Positions 25,147-33,515 of a stretch of DNA of 37,038 bases are shown one piece after another. The notes under the pieces are model-generated. The model was given only the letters and a program-made list of their open reading frames with translations, searched no databases and was not told the DNA's origin. Made by a program: the position numbers and the translations under genes. The DNA lies in contig JASDTB010000003.1 of assembly GCA_041441455.1 (NCBI GenBank), forward strand, positions 1 to 37,038, in the 5' to 3' direction. Numbering within the stretch: the stretch's first letter is position 1; each line of letters starts with the position of its first letter. Source of the stretch: JAFIHK01 sp041441455. Lineage in GTDB: Bacteria > Bacteroidota > Bacteroidia > Bacteroidales > UBA932.

Positions 25147-25932
25147 ATGCAAGAGTCGGTTTCATATTGCCAAGTAAAGACTATTTTGTCGAAGCTAAGA
25201 GAGCTTGATAATTTTTTCGGGATTACTTATAACATGAATGTTTACAGGGGGTGTATGCATGGTTGTATCTATTGTGATTCTAGAAGTGATTGCTATAGAA
25301 TTGGCGATATCTCCAAAATAATTGTAAAGAGTAATGCCCCTGAGCTTTTGTATAGGGAACTTAAAAGCAAACATGGGAAGTATGCTACGATTGGGACTGG
25401 CTCTATGAATGATCCTTATATGCCTAATGAGGAGCGAGAGAAAATTGTTAGAAAGTGTATGGAGACGATTGCTGACTTCTCTTTTCCTGTGCATGTAATC
25501 ACTAAGAGTGATCTTGTAACTAGAGACATTGATCTGTTGAAGAGGATTTCGGAGCGTTATGCTGCTGTCAGTTTTACTGTCACTTGTGCTCAAGACTCTT
25601 TGTCTGCCAAAATTGAGCCTAGCGCTCCTCTGACCTCTAACATAACTACCATAATTCAGCGTGCTGCCGATTGTGGTGCCTCTTATATCATTCCTATGTT
25701 TGGTGTTACTATGCGTAAAGGGTCAAGGGAGTATCTTTACAACAAACTAGACTCAATTGCACCTGGTCTCTCTCTCTATTACGACAAAACCTATGGCGAA
25801 AAATACGAATGTTTTTCGCCCGATTATATCAACCTACAAAAGGTCTTTAAACAAAAGCTATCGGAAGTAAAGCTCTCCTCAAGAATGAAATTTTACACTC
25901 AAGAACCAGATAATCAGCTTAGTTTGTTTTAA
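25147..25932 (+). CDS. SPL-family radical SAM protein
   Basis: The 261-residue protein carries the radical SAM cluster motif CMHGCIYC (Cys36, Cys40, Cys43) in the context YRGCMHGCIYCDSRSD, as in the spore photoproduct lyase-like SplB/Rv2578c group. IGTGSMNDPYMPNE and HVITKSDLVTRDIDLL are also typical. True spore photoproduct lyases occur in spore formers; this relative is probably not one, and its substrate is unknown, though nucleic acid repair is often suggested. The stop TAA overlaps the convergent GH92 stop within TTAA at 25929-25932. Confidence 0.85.
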   Translation: MQESVSYCQVKTILSKLRELDNFFGITYNMNVYRGCMHGCIYCDSRSDCYRIGDISKIIVKSNAPELLYRELKSKHGKYATIGTGSMNDPYMPNEEREKIVRKCMETIADFSFPVHVITKSDLVTRDIDLLKRISERYAAVSFTVTCAQDSLSAKIEPSAPLTSNITTIIQRAADCGASYIIPMFGVTMRKGSREYLYNKLDSIAPGLSLYYDKTYGEKYECFSPDYINLQKVFKQKLSEVKLSSRMKFYTQEPDNQLSLF

Positions 25933-28262
25933 TCTTTCGATGATGATAACGAGTATGGTCGCTCGTCGTTTCTAAATAGTCTCTTTTTGTTAGGTTTGTC
26001 GACCATCTCAAATTCTAGCACTCCACCTTTTAAAATATCTTCGTACCTAATATAAGCTTTATTATATTGAATACCATTAAATTTAACACTTTTGACATAT
26101 CGATTTTTATCGCTAACACCCATAGCCTTTATTGTAAATTTGGCTCCATTCTCCAAATTAATAATTAGCTCAGGTAGATAAGGTGCTCCTAGAATTAACT
26201 CTCCAGAACCAGGAGAGACAGGATAAAATCCCATTGCACTAAAGATATACCATGCAGACATTTGTCCACAATCGTCATTTCCGCACAGACCCTCTACTGT
26301 CGGCAGATATTTTTTATTCATAATCTCCCTGATCCAAAATTGAGACTTCCAAGGTTGAGTTGTCCATGAATAAAGATACAGGATATGGTGTGATGGTTCA
26401 TTTCCGTGAACATAATTTCCCATAATACCCTCTTTTGTAACATCTTCTGTATGTTCAAAAAATTCATCGGGGAGGTGCATTGTAAACAGAGAGTCAAGTC
26501 TTTGGATAAACTTGGTGTCGCCTCCTATTTTACTGATGAGTCCGTCTACATCATGTGGAACATAAAATGAGTAGTTCCACGAGTTCCCCTCAATAAAACC
26601 TTCGTTATGTGTGTTAAGAGGAGAGAAATCTTTTTTCCAAGAACCATCTGCAAACTTAGGTGTGCAAAAACCAGTGATTGGATGATATAGTATTGAGTAA
26701 TTTTTTGCTCTTGATTTATATTCTGTTGCTAAAGGTATATTGTTTACTCTTAAAGCTGTTTGATAAATCGCCCAATCATCGTAAGAATATTCAAGAGTTA
26801 TGCTTGCTCCACTTTTGTTTTTATCAAAAGGTACATACCCCAATTTTTTATAATCCCCGATATTGTCGTAGAGTACAAAATTTGAACTTGACACCATTGA
26901 TTTTAACGCCTGTTCTTTGTCAAGATCAATTCCAGCAGCAATCGCGTCTGACAAAACAGAAACTCCGTGATATCCAATCATGCACCAATTTTCATTCGCC
27001 ATGTGCGACCAAATTGGTAAGATTTTGTGTACACTTTGTTTCGAATGCTCAATCATAGACAATACTGCATCTCTGTTAACTTCTCGATTTATAATATTGA
27101 AAAGTGGGTGCAGTGCGCGATAAGTATCCCACAGTGAGAAGATTGTGTAATTTGTAAAATTAGTTGCTTTATAAATATTTCCATCCAAACCTCTATATTC
27201 GCCATTAACATCTTGATATTTAGATGGATTTATCATAGTGTGATATAGAGAAGTATAGAACATAACCTTTTGAAGACTATCTCCCTTTACATCAATTCTA
27301 CCCAATCTTTTCTCCCACTCATCTTCTGACTCTTTTCTAATCTGATCGAAATCTTTACCGTTTGTTTCGTGCCTTAAGTTTTCTAGTGCACCTCTTGTAC
27401 TAACAGCCGATAATGCTACTTTAAGTGTCAAGGAATCAATGTTCCCGAATTCAAAATAGGCACAAATCCCTTGCCCTGCCATCTCTGGGAAATTTTCAAA
27501 TTGATTAAATTTCCTCCAAAATCCAGTATACTTTTTCTTCTCTTTGTCTTTATACCTATATTTGATTATCGGTTTCGAAAACTCAATAGCAAAGTATTGA
27601 TAGTTCTCTCTTGCCCAACCGCTTGTAATTCTATAACCAGTTAATAATCTTTCATTTTCAACCCTGACAGAGCTCCACAGCACTTTTCCATCGTAATTGT
27701 AAATTCCGTGTATTAAATCAATAATAATTCTGTTATCTGGTCTATCTTTAGGAAATGTGTATCTATGAATACCAACTCGAGGTGACGTAGTTAATTCTGC
27801 TGTAATTTTATATTTATCGAGAAAGACCGAATAGTACCCTGGAGATGCAATCTCTTTAGAGTGAGAAAAAAGAGATCTATATCCAGAATTAACGTTGTTT
27901 GCTGTCCCAGGATTTAGCTTTAATGGTCCATTTGTCGGCATTACTAATATATCACCAAGGTCGGAATGGCCAGTTCCAGACATATGTGTATGTGAAAAAC
28001 CAACGATAGTGGAGTCTTTATACTGATATCCAGCACAATATTCGTATGCTCTCTTTTGATAAACTCCATTGACATTATGAGGAATAGTGTCGGTATCTGG
28101 ACTTAAGGCAACTAGACCATGAGGGGAGACAGCACCTGGAAATACATGGCCCATCGATCCTGTCCCGATAAATGGATTCACATATTTTATTCTTTGTGAA
28201 TAAATTACATTTGAAGCAAGTATGAAAAGAAGGAAAAGAGAAAGCCAGTATTTTGTTCTCAT
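25929..28262 (-). CDS. GH92 family alpha-mannosidase, exported
   Basis: The 777-residue protein has a signal peptide (about residues 1-22) and the full GH92 architecture: an N-terminal beta-sandwich starting YVNPFIGTGSMGHVFPGAVSPHG and a helical barrel with GNEPSHH (catalytic acid Glu) and GNDDCGQMSAWY at about 661-672 (catalytic-base Asp region). GH92 enzymes are calcium-dependent exo-acting alpha-mannosidases acting on N-glycan or yeast mannan. The linkage specificity cannot be read off safely. No SusC/SusD pair or other mannan enzymes are nearby, so it is not in an obvious polysaccharide utilisation locus. Confidence 0.93.
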   Translation of the reverse strand: MRTKYWLSLFLLFILASNVIYSQRIKYVNPFIGTGSMGHVFPGAVSPHGLVALSPDTDTIPHNVNGVYQKRAYEYCAGYQYKDSTIVGFSHTHMSGTGHSDLGDILVMPTNGPLKLNPGTANNVNSGYRSLFSHSKEIASPGYYSVFLDKYKITAELTTSPRVGIHRYTFPKDRPDNRIIIDLIHGIYNYDGKVLWSSVRVENERLLTGYRITSGWARENYQYFAIEFSKPIIKYRYKDKEKKKYTGFWRKFNQFENFPEMAGQGICAYFEFGNIDSLTLKVALSAVSTRGALENLRHETNGKDFDQIRKESEDEWEKRLGRIDVKGDSLQKVMFYTSLYHTMINPSKYQDVNGEYRGLDGNIYKATNFTNYTIFSLWDTYRALHPLFNIINREVNRDAVLSMIEHSKQSVHKILPIWSHMANENWCMIGYHGVSVLSDAIAAGIDLDKEQALKSMVSSSNFVLYDNIGDYKKLGYVPFDKNKSGASITLEYSYDDWAIYQTALRVNNIPLATEYKSRAKNYSILYHPITGFCTPKFADGSWKKDFSPLNTHNEGFIEGNSWNYSFYVPHDVDGLISKIGGDTKFIQRLDSLFTMHLPDEFFEHTEDVTKEGIMGNYVHGNEPSHHILYLYSWTTQPWKSQFWIREIMNKKYLPTVEGLCGNDDCGQMSAWYIFSAMGFYPVSPGSGELILGAPYLPELIINLENGAKFTIKAMGVSDKNRYVKSVKFNGIQYNKAYIRYEDILKGGVLEFEMVDKPNKKRLFRNDERPYSLSSSKD

Positions 28263-28290
28263 AATATTTTAATAAATTGCAATTCTTTTT

Positions 28291-28321
28291 CAAATTTAAG
28301 ATAATGTACAAGGAAATCCAA
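28291..28321 (-). promoter_or_regulatory. Promoter of the GH92 gene
   Basis: On the minus strand TTG (28321-28319) and TAAATTTG (28298-28291) are separated by 20 bases, a close match to the Bacteroidota consensus, with the ATG at 28262 about 29 bases further on. Confidence 0.6.
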
Positions 28322-28360
28322 CCCGGAAATTGTGTTTCTGAATTTGGCAGTCTAGTTATT

Positions 28361-28393
28361 TTGAGTAAATTTACTCACAGTATTGAGTAAATT
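28361..28393. repeat. Palindrome and repeated half-site, candidate operator
   Basis: TGAGTAAATTTACTCA at 28362-28377 is a perfect 16-base palindrome. The half-site TTGAGTAAATT at 28361-28371 recurs at 28383-28393, exactly 22 bases on, about two helical turns. It lies between two divergent promoters and could bind a dimeric regulator affecting either gene. Confidence 0.5.
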
Positions 28394-28433
28394 ATTTAAA
28401 GAAGCAGTTTTATAATTATTCCAAAATTGTATA

Positions 28434-28441
28434 TACATTTG
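28434..28441 (+). promoter_or_regulatory. -7 box upstream of the leader RNA
   Basis: TACATTTG fits TAnnTTTG. A transcript would start near 28448, leaving about 150 bases before the methyltransferase ATG, which is unusually long beside the other leaders in this window apart from the riboswitch. The -33 element is weak. Confidence 0.45.
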
Positions 28442-28447
28442 CCAAAC

Positions 28448-28578
28448 GAAAAACACTTTTTTTGAAAACAGTAATCTGCACATTGGAGTCCGTAGTTAAC
28501 AGCCTGTAATTCATCAATCGCACAGGCTGGACCATTTAGATTTTAATCCGAGAATTCTTCTCGGTTAGTTATTTTATT
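28448..28578 (+). ncRNA. Candidate structured leader or small RNA with terminator-like hairpin
   Basis: An inner stem AGCCTGT (28501-28507) pairs with ACAGGCT (28522-28528) and is directly extended by TCC and TGG (28484-28491) pairing with GGACCA (28529-28534), with a 9-base internal bulge at 28492-28500. Downstream, CCGAGAA (28548-28554) pairs with TTCTCGG (28558-28564) over a 3-base loop, followed by a T-rich run. The layout is that of either an attenuated leader of the methyltransferase gene or an independent small RNA. I do not recognise a known riboswitch class. Ends are estimated. Confidence 0.4.
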
Positions 28579-28600
28579 ACATTTTTATCCCATAAATCAA

Positions 28601-29413
28601 ATGGAAAACAACAACAATACACAAAATTTATTAGTTGCAGATTTCGACATGGCACTTATCGCCGAATTTTTCAAAGGAGTTACTCGTCAAGGTCCAGGAA
28701 GTATTGCTTCAACATTAAACGCAGTAAAAAAAATTCAAGAGAGCTCTCAAAATGCTCAATTATTTAATAACGAATACCATATCCTTGATATTGGATGTGG
28801 AACTGGAACACAGACATTAGTATTAGCAGATTATACCCAATCAAAGATTACTGCGACTGATTTGATTAAAGACTTTTTATCAATTGCACAACAGAAAGTA
28901 CTTAAAAAGGGTCTATCGCAAAGGGTAAACTTTATCGAAGCCTCAATGGATAATCTACCATTTGCGACAGAGAGCTACGATGTTATTTGGGCAGAGGGGT
29001 CTATTTTTATAATTGGCTTTGAACAAGGGTTAAAAGATTGGTATAAGTTTATTAAACCAGGAGGCTATATTGCCGTTACCGATTGCAGTTGGTTTACTAA
29101 TGAAAGACCAAATGAAATCGAACAGTACTGGAAAGACAATTATCCTCAAATAGATACAGTCGAAAACAAAATCAAAATTCTCCAAGAGTGTGGCTATGAA
29201 TTCATCGACGCCTTTAATCTTCCCGACGAGTGTTGGATTGACAACTATTATCAATCAATGCAAGAACGAATAGAACTTTTTAGAAGTCGCTATCGATTTA
29301 GCCAAGGCATCTTGAATTTTGTTAATCGCGAAGCGCAGGAGATCGATCTATACATGAAGTATCGCCAATATTACGGATACACTTTCTTTATAGGTCGAAA
29401 ACCGATGAAGTAA
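28601..29413 (+). CDS. SAM-dependent methyltransferase (class I)
   Basis: The 270-residue protein has motif I ILDIGCGTGTQT at 61-72, TATDLIKDFL as the acidic second strand, EASMDNLPFATESYDVIWAEG and the post-motif PGGYIAVTDCSWF. It is a small-molecule-type methyltransferase; the acceptor cannot be told. The first ATG is used and has no strong Shine-Dalgarno sequence. It follows a roughly 150-base leader with possible RNA structure and is convergent with the nucleoid-associated protein gene, with 3 bases between the stops. Confidence 0.85.
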   Translation: MENNNNTQNLLVADFDMALIAEFFKGVTRQGPGSIASTLNAVKKIQESSQNAQLFNNEYHILDIGCGTGTQTLVLADYTQSKITATDLIKDFLSIAQQKVLKKGLSQRVNFIEASMDNLPFATESYDVIWAEGSIFIIGFEQGLKDWYKFIKPGGYIAVTDCSWFTNERPNEIEQYWKDNYPQIDTVENKIKILQECGYEFIDAFNLPDECWIDNYYQSMQERIELFRSRYRFSQGILNFVNREAQEIDLYMKYRQYYGYTFFIGRKPMK

Positions 29414-29416
29414 GAT

Positions 29417-30463
29417 TTATTCTTCGTTATCGAAGAATAGTTGATAAAAATTGAGACCAGTTTCAGGATCGTAACCCTTTACGATCCTGTTTTTGTCTCC
29501 ATGAACATAGATATGAAAATTCTTATCAAGTTTAATCACACTCTTCATCCCTCTAGATTGCTTACGCACTGCTGAATCGGAGATCTCAAACGAGTCGTCT
29601 ATAACAACATCTCTCGACTGCTGGTAGCTCTCTCTAAAACTATTAAACGTCTCAACTACTTCGGGATGTGATAGTACCTCTCCAGTAAATTCATCAAAGG
29701 TAAATGACTCGTTCTCCTTGAAATAGGCAACAGACTTATTCAACAGGTCTGCCTGGTCGGCTTTGCTTACCTCGAAGTGACGAGGGAGCTCCTCTGAGAC
29801 AAATGTCTTACACATACTCAATACATTTTGAGTCTTGTAGTAGTTGTCTTTACGTTGTTGGACATTTAAAAATTCATCCGTCCAATACCTTGCCTCTATA
29901 CTCTTGTTTGTATTGTCTACCAAAGCAACAACATATCCATCTTCTCGTTGGGCATTGAAAACAATGCAGCCCTTGTCTAGTTTGTTGATATTGATCCCAA
30001 CATGAGGCTCAAATTCAAACACGTCTCCATTTGGGCTGACCTTTAAAAAGGTCTCTTTGGACTCCGATTTAAAAATACCGACGGCGTTGCATCCAATCCC
30101 ATCAACAGTGCAATCAGAAAAGTAGGCTACATAAAACTCTCCACCTTTAATTTTGGGGTGGTTGCATTTTGAGTATAGATGTTTGGCCAGATTAATGGAC
30201 TGTTCGTGCAATGAATCTGGATTTTCGAAAATAGAAGAGACATAGACGTAAACCTCATTAAGATTAACATCGGAATCATGAAAAAAGGAGAAAAATTCAT
30301 CCAATTTAAATGGTTTAATGAAATATGTTCTCAATAAATTCTCAATTTCGGGGTAGAGCTCTGCCTCATCTTTTGTCAAAACAATGTAGTCGTCTGCGCT
30401 CTTATTTCCAACATTATGTACCGAAAGTCTATCTAATGTTGCTCCATCTATAGTAAATGCCAT
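29417..30463 (-). CDS. Nucleoid-associated protein (NdpA/YejK-related, Bacteroidota type)
   Basis: The 348-residue protein matches the 37-kDa nucleoid-associated protein family as found in Bacteroidota: the N-terminal DRLSVHNVGNKSADDYIVLTKDE region, the central AYFSDCTVDGIGCNAVGIFKSE, then INKLDKGCIVFNAQREDGY and a C-terminal KLDKNFHIYVHG. Members bind DNA, but their cellular role is poorly defined. No transmembrane segment or signal peptide is present. It is transcribed away from the fused hydrolase gene. Confidence 0.8.
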   Translation of the reverse strand: MAFTIDGATLDRLSVHNVGNKSADDYIVLTKDEAELYPEIENLLRTYFIKPFKLDEFFSFFHDSDVNLNEVYVYVSSIFENPDSLHEQSINLAKHLYSKCNHPKIKGGEFYVAYFSDCTVDGIGCNAVGIFKSESKETFLKVSPNGDVFEFEPHVGININKLDKGCIVFNAQREDGYVVALVDNTNKSIEARYWTDEFLNVQQRKDNYYKTQNVLSMCKTFVSEELPRHFEVSKADQADLLNKSVAYFKENESFTFDEFTGEVLSHPEVVETFNSFRESYQQSRDVVIDDSFEISDSAVRKQSRGMKSVIKLDKNFHIYVHGDKNRIVKGYDPETGLNFYQLFFDNEE

Positions 30464-30489
30464 AAAAATCTAATAAAATCCAATCCCCA

Positions 30490-30497
30490 CAAAGATA
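30490..30497 (-). promoter_or_regulatory. -7 box for the nucleoid-associated protein gene
   Basis: On the minus strand this reads TATCTTTG, a full match to TAnnTTTG, 26 bases before the ATG at 30463. A clear -33 TTG was not found. Confidence 0.4.
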
Positions 30498-30535
30498 AAA
30501 CAATAATTTGGCATACGAATTGATTGGGCATTTGT

Positions 30536-31636
30536 ATGACAAGATTATATGGACAAGATCCCTTTAGCCTAGTATTGGTTCACGGAGGGCCGGGAGCGGC
30601 CGGTTCGATGAGTATTCTTGCTGATAACTTGTCGGAAGAGATGGGCGTTATTGAGTCTCTTCAAACCAAACTCACTACTGACGACTTGATCGAAGAGTTG
30701 CATCAAGACATTGTAGGATCAACAAAAAACAAAGTAACTCTAGTTGGTCATTCGTGGGGAGCAATGCTTTCTTTGCTTTTCACGAATAGATATCCAAAGA
30801 TTGTAGAGAGATTAATTCTAATTGGATGTCCTCCGCTCACACCCGATTTCTCTGAACAGATAACATCTAATAGGTTTCGTCGTTTATCACCATACGAGGC
30901 AGAAATGTTCAACAAGCATGTTGAGCAGTTAGCAAAAATATCCGACTCCGTTAACGCTGCCGAATCTTTCAAAATCATCGAAGAGTTAACCTATCGCACA
31001 GACAATTACTCTCCTATGGATTTGGAGACAATTCATAGAAAAGTTCTTTTTAATCCCGAAATTTTTGGCTCCGTTTGGAGTGAAGCAGAGAAATTGAGAC
31101 GAGATGGGAAGTTTTCTTCAATTCTTGGTAAAATTAAGGTCCCTATTTTCTTGATTCATGGAACATTTGATCCACATCCAGTGGATAGTGTAATCCAGAC
31201 GATGAAGAGTTCTGGTGCAAAATATACATACATTCCAATAGAAAATTGTGGACACACTCCGTTTTTCGAAAAGTCAATTTCGTCTGAATTCCATCATTTA
31301 ATTCAATTTATTTCTACTTTCTCAACGAAACCAGTTAAGTATACTGGAAAAATTCCTGCATGTGGAGTCTATTGTGGAAATTGTCCCTCTTTTACAAAAG
31401 AGAAAAATCCATGTTCTGGTGCAGAATTCAACTCCGAAAAATGCAAAAGATGCAAGACATTTCACCAATGTTGCGAGAAAAATGGAATAACTCACTGCTA
31501 TCAATGTAAAATATTCCCGTGTACTGTCTTTAAGACATTCTCTAAAAGATGGTTAAAACATGGACAAAATTTTATCCAAAATCAAAAAATCATTAAGACT
31601 ATAGGAGAGCAAGGGTTCCTAAAGTTGTGCAGATAA
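30536..31636 (+). CDS. Fusion: alpha/beta hydrolase plus Cys-rich DUF3795 domain
   Basis: From the ATG at 30536 the protein has 366 residues. Residues 1-265 form an alpha/beta hydrolase with HGGPGAAGS at 16-24, nucleophile Ser73 in GHSWGA, Asp in HGTFDPHP and His in NCGHTPFFE. Residues 268-366 form a DUF3795 domain with 12 cysteines in the order CGVYCGNC, CKRC, CC, CYQC and PC, which suggests zinc or cluster binding. DUF3795 is normally a stand-alone protein. There is no signal peptide, so the protein is cytosolic. A TTG at 30524 would add 4 residues. The 3' end overlaps the convergent GH53 gene by 18 bases. Confidence 0.82.
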   Translation: MTRLYGQDPFSLVLVHGGPGAAGSMSILADNLSEEMGVIESLQTKLTTDDLIEELHQDIVGSTKNKVTLVGHSWGAMLSLLFTNRYPKIVERLILIGCPPLTPDFSEQITSNRFRRLSPYEAEMFNKHVEQLAKISDSVNAAESFKIIEELTYRTDNYSPMDLETIHRKVLFNPEIFGSVWSEAEKLRRDGKFSSILGKIKVPIFLIHGTFDPHPVDSVIQTMKSSGAKYTYIPIENCGHTPFFEKSISSEFHHLIQFISTFSTKPVKYTGKIPACGVYCGNCPSFTKEKNPCSGAEFNSEKCKRCKTFHQCCEKNGITHCYQCKIFPCTVFKTFSKRWLKHGQNFIQNQKIIKTIGEQGFLKLCR

Positions 31637-32698
31637 TACACTCGCAGCAGGCAGTAAGACATTATCAAAATCCCATAGTGACTGATTTTCATAAGGAGAG
31701 CCCGCGTATTTTGAACCTCCTTGATAACTGATCCATTCTCCGCCCCAATAACAGAATCCTAGACAGCCTGGTGAATCTGAAGTTATTGATTTTATAAAAT
31801 TCAGATAACCTCTCTGACCTTCTGGCGAGGCAGCAAACTGCATCAAAATCTGGCTATTAGCTCCAATAATATTATTAGTCATATCATTCCATGAGAGTGT
31901 GAAAGGGTATGATGTCTCTGCGATGATGGTTGATTTTTTAAAATTTTTGTTCAAGTCAGTTAAAACATTTCTAAGTCTGTCTAAATCTTTTCCATGCCAC
32001 ATTGGATAGTAACTAATTCCAATTATATCATAGTCTATATCAGTTAGTTTTTCATAAAATATTTCAGCTCCTTCATAACCTGCATAATGAAGAATTACCT
32101 TTGCCTTACTACTGTTTTCCCTTACTGCTGATACTGCCCTTTTTATCAACATCTTCATTCCGTCTAAATTCGAAAAATGACCTTGAGGCCATAAAAACCC
32201 ATTATTGATTTCATTTCCTATTTGAACATAATCAGGCTTTAATAATTGAATGGTTTTAGCGGTATAGTTATAGACACTGTCCGATAAGACATTAAAATTT
32301 TGTGTATTCCAAAGATTTGGTTTAGTTTGGTGTGATGGATCTGCCCAAGTATCAGAGTAATGAATAGATAGCATGATGCTTAGGCCTTTTGATCTTAATT
32401 CGTCACATATAGATTTTAGGTTTTCTACTTCAAATAAATTATCGGCATCATTATGCCATACTCTTAGTCGAACTAGATTACATCCAGATTTTTTAATTAT
32501 ATCTATCATGTCTCCAGCATTTTTCTGACTATCATAAACTTTAACTCCCACATGTCTTATATCTCCTATTAATGACATATCACATCCCCTAACACTCACA
32601 TATTTAATTGGATTAGACTCTGTTTTAGTGCAAGAAGTAAAGAGAATTACAAGAATGAGTAAAAAAAGATATTGATATTTATAAAAGACAACTAACAT
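31619..32698 (-). CDS. GH53 arabinogalactan endo-beta-1,4-galactanase, lipoprotein
   Basis: The 359-residue protein begins with a lipoprotein signal peptide ending ILFTSC (lipobox Cys about residue 22), so it is probably anchored to the outer membrane. GH53 features follow: RGCDMSLIGDI, NLVRLRVWHND, HYSDTWADPSHQTKP, the acid/base Glu in QIGNEINNGFLWPQG, the nucleophile Glu in IIAETSYPFT, and GFCYWGGEWI. It cleaves beta-1,4-galactan of plant pectin side chains. An upstream in-frame extension to 32869 crosses the intergenic region and is rejected because the signal peptide starts at 32698. No other galactan genes are adjacent. Confidence 0.92.
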   Translation of the reverse strand: MLVVFYKYQYLFLLILVILFTSCTKTESNPIKYVSVRGCDMSLIGDIRHVGVKVYDSQKNAGDMIDIIKKSGCNLVRLRVWHNDADNLFEVENLKSICDELRSKGLSIMLSIHYSDTWADPSHQTKPNLWNTQNFNVLSDSVYNYTAKTIQLLKPDYVQIGNEINNGFLWPQGHFSNLDGMKMLIKRAVSAVRENSSKAKVILHYAGYEGAEIFYEKLTDIDYDIIGISYYPMWHGKDLDRLRNVLTDLNKNFKKSTIIAETSYPFTLSWNDMTNNIIGANSQILMQFAASPEGQRGYLNFIKSITSDSPGCLGFCYWGGEWISYQGGSKYAGSPYENQSLWDFDNVLLPAASVLSAQL

Positions 32699-32809
32699 TT
32701 TATTATTTAAATTAATCGAAACTAAGTTAAAATAAATTATTATCAAATAATAGCATTGAAAAATTTTTGAATAAGAATTTATAATAGTATTATTGTAAAA
32801 AACATAGAA

Positions 32810-33238
32810 ATGGAACCTCAAATTTTGCTTAGAGACCCAGAAGTTACACCTGAAGATAAGGTGCTTCATGAGATAATGGGAGATGATATTTTCGATGCTT
32901 ATTCATCATTTCTTACAGAAGTTTCAAAACCACCATTCCAACTCTCACCTGAGTGGAGATACTATAACGATGGGAAATCGTGGTTATGTAAAATGCTAAG
33001 CAAAAAGAAAAACCTATTTTGGTTATCGATTTGGGAAGGATGTTTTAGACTTACTTTTTATTTTTCGGAGAGACACCTCGAAGAGTTGTCTCAACTTAAT
33101 CTATCGAGCAAAGCCAAAGATGAGTTTTCTATGCTTAAGCCTGTGGGGAAACTTCATCCTATGATTATCAGTATCAGCAGCAAAGAGCTTATTCCAGATG
33201 TTTTAGAGGTGGTCCAATTCAAAAAAAACCTTAAATAG
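32810..33238 (+). CDS. DUF3788 family protein
   Basis: The 142-residue cytosolic protein has the DUF3788 pattern: LSPEWRYYNDGKSWLCK, then LFWLSIWEGCFRLTFYF, then KLHPMIISISS near the end. The function is unknown. A weak promoter may lie upstream (TTG 32767-32769 and TATTATTG 32788-32795, one mismatch). The LysO genes start 1 base after its stop, so the three genes probably form an operon. Confidence 0.8.
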   Translation: MEPQILLRDPEVTPEDKVLHEIMGDDIFDAYSSFLTEVSKPPFQLSPEWRYYNDGKSWLCKMLSKKKNLFWLSIWEGCFRLTFYFSERHLEELSQLNLSSKAKDEFSMLKPVGKLHPMIISISSKELIPDVLEVVQFKKNLK

Positions 33239-33239
33239 A

Positions 33240-33515
33240 ATGTTTGTAGTAATTGGATTAATGTTGCTTGGAATTGTTGTAGGCAGATTATTTAGAAACA
33301 GAAATCTAAACTTCACTTCAAAGCTTATAACTATCATTATTTGGATACTATTGTTTCTATTGGGAATTGACGTAGGAGGAAACGACAAGATTATGAATAA
33401 TCTTCACACAATAGGTCTTGAGGCTTTCATCATTGCAGGTGCAGCAACATTAGGAAGTATCACAATGGCTAAACTTTTATGGAACTATATTAATCGCAAG
33501 AAGGAGTCTCTATGA
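33240..33515 (+). CDS. LysO family transporter, N-terminal subunit
   Basis: The 91-residue membrane protein has about three hydrophobic segments and corresponds to the N-terminal part of the lysine exporter LysO (DUF340; Escherichia coli YbjE, about 299 residues in one chain): GRLFRNR, then LLFLLGIDVGGNDKIM, then AGAATLGSITMAKLLW. The C-terminal part is encoded by the next gene, which starts inside this one (ATGA at 33512-33515). Together they total 291 residues, so the transporter is split into two chains. Confidence 0.8.
   Translation: MFVVIGLMLLGIVVGRLFRNRNLNFTSKLITIIIWILLFLLGIDVGGNDKIMNNLHTIGLEAFIIAGAATLGSITMAKLLWNYINRKKESL

Larger units (their letters stand above)
28263..28600. other. 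Regulatory intergenic region between GH92 and methyltransferase genes
   Basis: This 338-base stretch has no credible protein gene. It holds the GH92 promoter (28291-28321, minus), a 16-base palindrome plus a direct repeat of its half-site (28361-28393), a plus-strand promoter box (28434-28441), a candidate structured RNA (28481-28535) and a terminator-like hairpin (28548-28564). These are listed separately. Confidence 0.7.

Noticed and set aside
28448..28600. A known SAM riboswitch in front of the methyltransferase
   Set aside because: None of the SAM-I, SAM-II or SAM/SAH sequence landmarks could be found; only generic stems are visible.
25929..32698. Polysaccharide utilisation locus around GH92 and GH53
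   Set aside because: There is no SusC/SusD pair or hybrid regulator, and unrelated genes separate the two hydrolases.
32699..32869. Long N-terminal extension of the GH53 protein
   Set aside because: A lipoprotein signal peptide starts at 32698, and the extension overlaps the divergent DUF3788 gene.
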